Below are positions 55,801 to 64,000 of a stretch of DNA of 64,000 nt, one piece after another. Source of the DNA: Malaya genurostris (taxonomy: Eukaryota; Arthropoda; Insecta; Diptera; Culicidae); contig NC_080570.1 in the NCBI RefSeq assembly GCF_030247185.1, positions 99,839,545 to 99,903,544 of the forward strand, in the 5' to 3' direction. The notes below the pieces were generated by a model, which had not been told where the DNA came from, made no database searches, and was given only the letters and a program-made list of their open reading frames with translations. The position numbers and the translations under genes were made by a program. Positions within the stretch are counted from its first letter, which is position 1. The number at the start of each line of letters is the position of its first letter.

Positions 55801-58721
55801 GTTTTGTCGTGACACTCAATATCGTTTGGGGTGCCTTTTCAAAATTTACCCTCTGAGTGAGTGATAAGTTTTTGATCGTGAATATCTATTGTTGTATCTA
55901 ATGAATCAACATAATTCTTGCGACATGCCATCGGAAATATGATCACAATTTTATGATAAAATTTTCAGTTTTGTGACATAGTCTCAAATAATTCAAAATT
56001 AAACTTTTCATAAATGTTTGGTATAAACGAGTATCAAAGAGGATAATTCATAAGGCGCGTTTGCCTTTCTCGTATTTTTAATGCTCATAGCTCAGTGATC
56101 TGTGAAAGGATTTATATAATCTAACTACCAATAAAATCGAAATTTTTCAATTTAAACGTGTATAGCAAGAGCATTGAAGTATTTCAATAGTACACTATTG
56201 AAAAACCTGTCTCATTTGATCCATGTCAACACCAGCCAATCAGAACGCGTTCTAAGGAAGAGAACAATATATCTGCTGCTGTACAACAAATCGTCCGGGA
56301 AAAATGTTTCGAAAAGTGGTGAATATCGCAGTGAGTTCCTCAATTTGGTCCTTCTGAATGCTAGAAACGAATCCCTACAACATACTGATAGTTTGTTTCA
56401 ATGAATTATGCAAATCCGAAATGAAATAATCGACATTAAAATTCTGTATGCGGCTATTTTTATAGCCGTTAGGACCGCCCATTAGTGAAAAAGCTACAAA
56501 CGAATTCACATAAAAGGAAATCTCTTAACAAAAATTCAATCAGTTTGGATTCTATCGCCCCTGCGAGCAGATGTGTTTTGTGTCGTCTGCACAGCTAGTT
56601 TCGCTTTCGACAAGAGCGATTACGTCACAGCTGCCAGTCATTAGCATTGGGAAAAAAACAACGGTGGAGAGCATTGCACAAAATCAGCCGTTCTAATGGC
56701 TCTAAAAGTTTTCTAAAGAACTATTAGGATTTGTTGTTCGCAGATCGTAGGGAAATATCCTCAGTTTACTGCAAATCAAGAACAGTTTGCTTAGATTTGT
56801 GCAGTTTTCGCTGTGTGAGTAATCGAGATGAAGTGAAGCCTTTTTTCGCGAAAAATGTTCCAGAGTTTAATGTCGTAGAGAATTAGGCAATTTGACTCTT
56901 CTGAATGCTGGAAACGAATCTGTACAGCATATTGATAGTTTCTTTCAATAAATTATGCAAATCCGAAATGATATAATCGACATTAGAATTCTGTATGCGG
57001 CTATTTTTATAGCCGTTAGGACCGCCCATTAGTGAAAAGGCTACAAACGGAAACAGGTAGAAACAAGCCTCTCAACAAAACTTGAATTAGTTTGGATCAG
57101 GGATGTCAGGTTCACAGATTAATCTGTGTTTCACAGATTTTGAATTTAGTGCACAGATTTTAAAACTGACACAGATTTTCACAGATTTCTGAAAATGATC
57201 ACAGATTTTCACAGATTCTTGAATAAATCACAGATTTTGGAAATCGATTACAGTTTAGCATTAAAAAGTACAGAGCGTGTTGGTAGTGAAACCTTTTTTT
57301 TTTTGCTCGCTAAATTGAATTCGTGCACCTGAAATGGTACCTTTTTTTTTTTTTTTGCTCACTAAATTTGATTTTGAACTGCTATTGGAGTACGGAAAAC
57401 GATCACAGATTTTCACAGGCAGGTTTTGGGTTGGATCACAGATTTTTGAAAAAATGACCTGGCATCTCTGGTTTGGATTGTATCGCCACTGCGAGCAGAT
57501 GTGTTTTGTGTCGTCTGCACAATCAGTTTCGCTTTCGACAAGAGCGATTACGTCACAGCTGCCAGTCATTAGTATTGGGAAAAAAACAACGGTGGAGAGC
57601 ATTGCACAAAATCAGCCGTTCTAATGGTTCTAAAAGTTTTCTAAAGAACTATTAGGATTTGTTGTTCGCAAATCGTAGGGAAATATCCTCAGTTTACTGC
57701 AAATCTAGAACAGTTTGGTTAGATTTGTGCACATCTCGCTGTGTGAAACTCACAGTAAACGAGATCAAGTGAAGCCTTCTTTGTTTTTGCGAAAAATGTT
57801 CCAGAGTTTAATGTCGTAGAGAATTACGCAATTTGACCTTTCTGAATGCTAGAAACGAGTCCCTTCAGCATATTGATAGTTTCTTTCAATAAATTATGCA
57901 AATCCGAAATGAAATAATCAACATTAAAATTCTGAATGCGGATATTTTTATAGTCGTTAGGACCGCCCAATAGTGAAAAAGCTACAAACGAAATCACATA
58001 AAAGGAAATCTCTTAACAAAAATTCATTGGATTCTATCGCCACTGCGAGCAGATGTGTTTTGTGTCGTCTGCACAGCTAGTTTCGCTTTCGACAAGAGCG
58101 ATTACGTCACAGCTGCCAGTCATTAGCATTGGGAAAAAAACAACGGTGGAGAGCATTGCACAAAATCAGCCGTTCTAATGGCTCTAAAAGTTTTCTAAAG
58201 AACTATTAAGATTTGTTGTTCGCAAATCGAAAGGAAATATCCTCAGTTTAGTGCAAATCAAGAACAGTTTGCTTAGATTTGTGCACTTTTCGCTGTGTAA
58301 TCGAGATGAAGTGAAGCCTTTTTTCGCGAAAAATGTTCCAGAGTTTAATGTCGTAGAGAATTACGCAATTTGACCTTTCTGAATGCTAGAAACGAGTCCC
58401 TTCAGCATATTGATAGTTTGTTTCAATAAATTATGCAAATCTGAAATGAAATAATCAACATTAAAATTCTGAATGCGGCTATTTTTATAGCCGTTAAGAC
58501 CGCCCATTAGTGAAAAAGCTACAAACGAAATCAGGTAGAAACAAGCTTCTCAACAAAAAGTGAAGCCTTCTTTGTTTTTGCGAAAAATGTGCAAAGGGGA
58601 ATGCTTGCATAATTCATACAATTGATCAACTAATTGATATTCGGAAGTGTTAAGGAACATGTCAGTTGTTTTCGTATTTACGACATCCAGTTATGTCTCT
58701 GACATTACCCACCCGCCTTTT
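55801..58721 (+). mobile_element. Foldback-type element inside I-clade ORF1
   Basis: Head module at the left, tail module (ACCCACCCGCC then T run) at the right. A TATC is present on each side (55797-55800, 58722-58725), perhaps a 4-bp duplication. The landmark TGCAAATCCGAAATG recurs at about 56408, 56956, 57896 and 58435; allowing for the hAT insertion the period is about 550 bp. The head differs from other copies: its expected segment is replaced by a second copy of the flanking CACTCAATATCGTTT. Confidence 0.8.
57098..57470. mobile_element. Non-autonomous hAT element, CACAGATTTT subfamily
   Basis: Ends CAGGGATGTCAGGT and ACCTGGCATCTCTG, with a perfect 8-bp duplication GTTTGGAT (57090-57097, 57471-57478). 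The motif CACAGATTTT recurs about ten times. It inserted into a foldback unit whose uninterrupted sequence is seen in sister copies. Confidence 0.93.
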
Positions 58722-59226
58722 TTATCTCTTGTTCTGAAATATCTAGAGGGATGCCAGCGATTATTCCTGTGATGCTGATGACATGTCTTGGTATGTATGC
58801 GCGATAGATGTTATTGTCCGTATTGACTATGTTCACCAACATGTTGTCTCGCAGATAGCTATTCAATTTAACGATCATTTTACGTTTCCCCACATATTGC
58901 AGCTCCTGTATATAGATTTTCATCTGATCAATTTTTCTTAAATACATACCGAGTGAAAACTTATTTATCGATTTTCCTTGGGAATTTTCACGTATTTCGA
59001 TAAAAACTCTATAAGGGCCAGTATCCCTGTTCGAATATTCGTACGTGGATTTTTCGGCTTCATTGACGTCGGTTTTCCTCTTCGCTTTTGCATCAGAGCA
59101 TCGATCACTTGCTAGATTCATTTGGATAGATTCATTTGAGTTCATGACCGTTTCTTCCATAGACCATTCATCCGATGGTAAGTCTGGTGGTACCCCACCA
59201 AACGCCATTTTTTTTCTTACGAACAC
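58722..59226 (-). pseudogene. I-clade ORF1, N-terminal part
   Basis: Starts at MAFGGVPPDLPSDEWSM (the ATG six codons before is also in frame). It carries KIDQMKIYIQELQYVGKRK and HVISITGIIAGIPLDISEQE, the region before the zinc knuckles. It ends at the foldback junction near 58725. Confidence 0.8.
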
Positions 59227-59485
59227 TTCTTCTTAGAATATTTGTCTTCTTCAACTTTCGTTTTAGAATTTATCTTCGCAAAACCAATATGGCTTCCGTA
59301 AAAGGCAGATTGTCTTGGCGTCCTTTCGCCCCGATGGCGCACAACTCTTTAAAAACACCATTTCACTGGTACAGAATAATTCAAATAATAGAAAACAATT
59401 ACTAAACACTTCAGCTGAACTAATCACTTTGAAATACTCGAAAAAACGAAGAAACAAGAACCTCGGTTTATTTTTACAACCACGC
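59227..59485. other. 5' flank of the second I-clade element
   Basis: GC-richer sequence near 59290-59340 is probably the I-element 5' UTR; beyond that nothing is recognised. Confidence 0.35.
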
Positions 59486-60137
59486 CCCACATTATCAGAT
59501 CCGAATGGATTCCGAATCAATTCCGAATCGGCGAGAAATTTTCATTCGGAATTTCATGTGGAAATCATAATGGAATCCGAATCAATTCCAACTCCAGTGC
59601 AACAACCGATTCCGAATGAACCGGTTCGCCTACAACCGGTTGATTCGGAAATCATTCGGAATTGAGTGAGAAGATGCGGACTGAATTGTCAATTCGTCTT
59701 CTTCTTCTTCTTTCCTGATTTTGCACGTTTTCGTGCTGATTTTCAGTTTATTTTTAAACGAAAACATTATATAACTGAATATACAAGTTTAAATCTTCAT
59801 GTTTTTCGGATATACAGAACTAGTAAATAACCAGTTCTTCTTAGAATCCCAACATAAACTATTGAAATTCGCTGGAAATTAACAAAACGGCCTACCTTAG
59901 TCAGCATCATCCATTCCTCTAGCTGGAGTGTAGTGAAATGGCTTAAGTCGCATAAATTTCACACTAACACATTCATAAAATGAGCGAATATTCAATGACA
60001 TTTAAAATGTCACTGTCATTCAGGTTGATCGAGCAGCCAACTCAGGCGAAAATTCTAGCACTGAACCGATCGAGCACTAAAAAATCATGCAGTCGAGTAA
60101 GAATTCATTGCTCATTCAGTCATTTCGATAATGTGGG
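59486..60137. mobile_element. TIR element with CCCACATTATC ends, copy 1
   Basis: Ends CCCACATTATC and GATAATGTGGG; 652 bp; GC on both sides (59484-59485, 60138-60139), consistent with a 2-bp duplication. The left third has about ten copies of ATTCCGAAT or its inverse ATTCGGAAT. It encodes no protein that I recognise. Confidence 0.8.
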
Positions 60138-60207
60138 GCGCGATGGCGGACGAAGTAAGAGTGGAACGCGTCCCTCGATGTAGTCGATATGAGCGGTGTT
60201 GTCAATA

Positions 60208-61151
60208 CCCACATTATCAGATCCGAATGTATTCCGAATCAATTCCGAATCGGCGAGAAATTTTCATTCGGAATTTCATGTGGAAATCATAATGAATTCC
60301 GAATCAATTCCAACTCCAGTGCAACAACCGATTCCGAATGAACCGGTTCGCCTACAACCGGTTGATTCGGAAATCATTCGGAATTGAGCAGAGATGCCAG
60401 GTCTGCAGATTTAGGGTATAGTGCTGCAGACATTTTTTGTTGTGCAGACTTTTACAGACTTTTGAAATTCTCGCAGACTTTCGTCTTTATTTACAGACTT
60501 TTGAAGTTTCCGGGACCTTTTTTTTTTTTTGTTCGCCAAGTCAGTTTTGCGTCATACTTTATAGAGAAATTGCTGCCAGCAAGACATACTTCTGACTGCA
60601 GATTTTTTCTCAGATTTACAGACCCTGTCTGCAGATATTTGAAATTTTTACCTGGCATCTCTGGAATTAAGTGAGAAGATGCGGACTGAATTGTCAATTC
60701 GTCTTCTTCTTCTACTTCTTCTTCTTTACTGATTTTGCACGTTTTCGTGCTGATTTTCAGTTTATTTTTAAACGAAAACATTATATAACTGAATATACAA
60801 ATTTATATCTTCATGTTTTTCGGATATACGGAACTAGTAAATAACCAGTTCTTCTTAGAATCCCAACATAAACTATTGAAATTCGCTGGAAATTAACAAA
60901 ACGGCCTACCTTAGTCAGCATCATCCATTCCTCCAGCTGGAGTGTAGTGAAATGGCTTAAGTCGCTTAAATTTCACACTAACATATTCATAAAATGAGCG
61001 AATATTCAATGACATTTATAATGTCACTGTCAATCAGGTTGATCGAGCAGCCAACTCAGGCGAAAATTCTAGCACTGAACCGATTGAGCACTGAAAAATC
61101 ATGCAGTCGAGTAAGAATTCATTACGCATTCCGTCATTTCGATAATGTGGG
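60208..61151. mobile_element. TIR element with CCCACATTATC ends, copy 2
   Basis: Nearly identical to copy 1, in the same orientation 70 bp downstream, flanked by TA on both sides (60206-60207, 61152-61153). It is interrupted by the hAT element at 60389-60663. Confidence 0.82.
60389..60663. mobile_element. Non-autonomous hAT element, GCAGACTTT subfamily
   Basis: Ends CAGAGATGCCAGGT and ACCTGGCATCTCTG are perfect inverted copies. The duplication is GAATTGAG (60381-60388) and GAATTAAG (60664-60671). The motif GCAGACTTT recurs about six times. Copy 1 of the host element provides the empty site. Confidence 0.93.
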
Positions 61152-61176
61152 TATGAGCGAAATCGATGATTGAATG

Positions 61177-61471
61177 CAGAGCTGCCATGTTATTTTTTCA
61201 AAAATCTGTCTAAATCAAAAATTTATCTGGATTTGACTGTGTTTAACTATGTACAAATAAATTTTGAACGGGCTTCATTTTCAGTGAGCAAAAAAAAAAG
61301 ATCTCACCACCTATCGTATAGAGGCCAAAACCGTTAAGATCTGGCGAGATCTGAAATTTAGAAGTCTGGGAAAATTTGGAAAATTGGCAAAAGATCTGGT
61401 TCGTTAGAGTGTCTGGCGAATCGAGAAAAATCTGGTATTTGCCAGATAAATCTGGAACAATGGCAACGCTG
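61177..61471. mobile_element. Non-autonomous hAT element, ATCTGGC subfamily
   Basis: Ends CAGAGCTGCCATGTT and AACAATGGCAACGCTG; duplication ATTGAATG (61169-61176) and ATCGAATG (61472-61479). The interior repeats ATCTGGC/AATCTGG. Confidence 0.85.
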
Positions 61472-61703
61472 ATCGAATGTCATCGGAAGTCAATAAGAAA
61501 ATATGTAGTTATCTTTTAAGGGCATATTCAGTAGTGTTCTAGTTCTAGATGCATAATTTATGTCAGTTCTGAATTTTATAACCCGAAAAACTGGCAGCCC
61601 CAGCAGTGTTTTACTCGTGTTTCAAATATACAAAAAATATTAGAACGGCATCGTAAACCAGTTGGGAATTTGACAGAAGAACTGGTCGAATTAATAAAAC
61701 TAG

Positions 61704-62319
61704 CAGAGATGCCAGATATTTTCATAGGAAATCTGTATTACTCTCTATCAGAGATGCCATTTATACAGATTTATCTGTATTATACAGATTTTTACATACG
61801 CACACAGAATACAGATTTGATACAGATTTCCTAAATTTAATACGAATCTCCCAAGAAGCAAAATAAAAACTTTTTCGTACGAGCAATCTATTAGTATATG
61901 ATTGCAGTAACGAGAAGCAAAGTCTTGGTCTCATTGAATCTACCATTCTACAGCCATAATGTGTTGGAATAACATCTTTTAACATCATTTTATTGTTGAA
62001 ATTTAATTTTGTTAGTGAATACAGATAAATGCAGATTTTTTATAGAGAGTAATGCAGATTTCCTATGAAAATATCGGAAATAATAATAAAATAATATTTC
62101 AACAATAAAATGATGTTAAAAGATGTTATTCCAACACATTACGGCTGTAGAATGGTAGATCCAAAGAGACCAAGACTTTGCTTCTCGTCACTGCAATAAA
62201 ATACTAATAGATTGCTGATACTTCTTGGGAAATTCGTATTAGGTTTAGAAAATCTGTATTCTGTATACGTATGTAAAAATCTGTATAATACAGATAAATC
62301 TGTATAAATGGCATCTCTG
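61704..62319. mobile_element. Non-autonomous hAT element with internal inverted duplication, ATACAGATTT subfamily
   Basis: Outer ends CAGAGATGCC and GGCATCTCTG with perfect duplication AAAACTAG (61696-61703, 62320-62327). A second internal CAGAGATGCC lies at 61751, and the right half is an inverted, shorter copy of the left. This suggests one copy inserted into another, or a foldback rearrangement. Confidence 0.9.
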
Positions 62320-62327
62320 AAAACTAG

Positions 62328-64000
62328 AATGGCTTGCTGGGGATACGTTTGTTCCAGTTTCTGCTCTATTATAGATCTTCCATTTAGAACTTCTAGCTGC
62401 TGAATTTGTCCTAAACAAGTAAATTAGGAGTATTATTAGCTATTGTATCCAATATTAAAAAATTCCACAAGTATCTTTTCGTAACAAGACTTCAGCGTTA
62501 TATAATGGAGTTGTCTATTTATGGTTACGATATATTTTTTAGACCGTCAGCAAAAATGGCAAACGCTGATTTCTGCTCAAGACTTCCTTTAAGGTAGCGC
62601 TTCGCCGTGGTCAGGTCGAAGCGAGACAATTCAATGCTTCCTCTTGCTTTGTCGCCGAAAATCCACCCTAAATTGCAAATTTCTTCAATACTAACCCGAT
62701 TCACGAAAAATCAAAAACATACGATTGTAGATAATATATTTTACTATGCATTTGGCGAAAAATATCAGTTAGAAAGCGTTTCTTTCGCGAGATTTCGTGC
62801 GAGTTTTGTTAAAAATTTTGTTTTCTTTTTTCTTTTTCTCGCTATAAACAACTCGCATGTGTAGGGATGTGCTACGTTTTCAACAAAGCGTCAAAGCGTA
62901 TAACGAGAAATGTTTTTACGCTACGAAACTAAGGGGATGACAAAAGTGAAAACGTGTCGACTAGCTGTATCTAAGCTTATTTGTGACCGGTATTGGCAGT
63001 ATTATTATCTTTAGGAAGGTACATTCCTTTAGAATAAAATCTGTTATGGATAATGCTAAATAGAGTAGTTATTTCAAAGTTATCATAGCAAGTAAATAAA
63101 CTCTCTTTGACTAACGATATCTCAACGGTTGTAATTTTGATTTTTGATGTTTATAATGATTGTAAAGATAAATCTTCCAACAAAGAAACAGATTGAAAGA
63201 TTTTCCAATTGCAAGTATCAAGTAGTAATTTTGATCAAACTCCCTTTCACAAATTCAAGCTTGGTCGGAACTTTTAAATATTTTCTTGACATGTTTCTTT
63301 ATGTTCAAAGCGATGACATATGTATTTCTATGTACCAAGAAACTACATTGGGTAATAGCTACAGTTATTAGAAAAAATATTTTTAGTTATTGCATTATTG
63401 CTTACCAACCGATTGATTTCTATATTACTTAATTTTTTATGATGAATAACTTTATTATTTACTACAACATCTCCAAAATAACAGTGTTTTCACAGATTTT
63501 TCTATATTTTGGATTATTTTGCACTAGTGATGAATGCAAGCTTCTTAGAACTTTTTTGTTTACAATGTTAAAAATATTTGAGTCTTAGAAATTTTGGAAT
63601 GGATCATTGAATGCATTGGGGCCTTAATGAAAAGTGTAAAAACGAAGAAATATCAAAAATCCATCACATAGAAAGAATTTTGAATCGACATCCTCAGACA
63701 GTTGTTACAAATTTAAGAGTACCATTTATGAAATGAGTGCAAACATATCAACTATTTGGGATATTTTTTGTTGCGTTACTTATTGGTTTTATTCAAAATC
63801 ACTATCTGAGCTCGGTTTTCTTTCAATATTTGCTTTGCTCTTGCCATTTTCAAAACTTAAGGCAGGTGGGCTTCGAAGTCATTGTAGCATATTTCAAAGT
63901 GTTGATGCATCGAACCTGAGATAAAAAATAACTGTTGCACTTAAATAGTATTACTTGTCATAATGTTCACATTATAATATTTCGATACAATAAAAAAATG
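62328..64000. other. Unassigned AT-rich DNA
   Basis: No gene, LTR, TIR or RNA gene is recognised. Open frames are short and of low-complexity composition. Confidence 0.35.

Larger units (their letters stand above)
51209..59226 (-). mobile_element. Second I-clade retrotransposon, degraded and interrupted
   Basis: ORF1 (N-terminal part at 59208-58725, rest at 55800-54854), endonuclease, RT and RNase H occur in I-clade order on the minus strand. Frames break near 53760 and 53580. About 200 bp of foreign or rearranged DNA replaces the RT-RNase H junction (52560-52760). A foldback element splits ORF1 at 55801-58721. Borders and duplication are not resolved; the 5' end is probably within 100 bp beyond 59230. 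Confidence 0.85.

Noticed and set aside
59315..59665. 116-residue frame ending in a segment also encoded at 60196-60387
   Set aside because: The shared segment is the duplicated CCCACATTATC element; the frame is built from iterated ATTCCGAAT motifs.

Overview
The window looks like euchromatic but very transposon-rich DNA of a dipteran, most likely a culicine mosquito (Aedes/Culex type). Three things point there. The few host genes have very short introns (49-86 bp) and insect-type architectures: a ZAD C2H2 zinc-finger protein, an F-box protein and a Misato homologue. The retroelements are of kinds common in these mosquitoes (Jockey, I clade, RNase H-bearing R1/LOA-like, BEL/Pao with a PHD-type gag, a tRNA-derived SINE). 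Non-autonomous DNA transposons are dense. The species is inference; no marker gene fixes it.

Host genes. An F-box/leucine-rich protein gene (30948-32687, +, three exons, one apparent frameshift) converges on misato (32714-34440, -, two exons). A ten-finger ZAD zinc-finger gene (44602-46949, +, six exons) stands alone. Two degenerate THAP-domain pieces (about 30255 and 40498) and an unrecognised minus-strand coding remnant (about 43550-43850) are the only other protein-like signals that I do not assign to retroelements.

Layout. 1-1715: decayed BEL/Pao gag with a hAT insertion. 1715-4960: two 3' ends of one non-LTR family in inverted orientation. 4960-6354: a foldback-type repeat with promoter-like sequence. 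6355-10494: a nearly intact Jockey element with a 15-bp target duplication. 10559-11460: seven 134-bp tandem monomers. 11632-13662: foldback element. 13844-14100: TA-flanked MITE. 14436-23001: a BEL/Pao element with identical-length 194-bp LTRs and a GAGGA duplication, broken by a SINE and a four-level stack of MITEs. 23187-about 23950: Helitron 5' end whose TA run became a microsatellite. 24658-27440: hAT element holding a foldback element. 27449-30940: MITEs and a THAP fossil. 34632-39928: full-length I-clade element. 39943-44600: hAT and THAP remnants and a non-autonomous LTR element. 47751-50711: GC-rich hAT element with a nested Helitron. 51209-59226: second, degraded I-clade element split by a foldback element. 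59486-64000: paired CCCACATTATC elements, three small hAT elements, then unassigned DNA.

No operon or clustered defence/biosynthetic system is visible. The unusual content is transposon biology. At least seven hAT-type elements are present; five, plus one degraded copy, share a CAGAGATGCCA-like terminus but carry different iterated subterminal motifs. A MITE family makes consistent 3-bp target duplications. A non-autonomous LTR element carries two internal motif arrays, one of them a perfect-stem hairpin array. A foldback family is built of about 555-bp units with a palindromic TATA motif. All coordinates were read by eye from the sequence; no alignment or database search was run.
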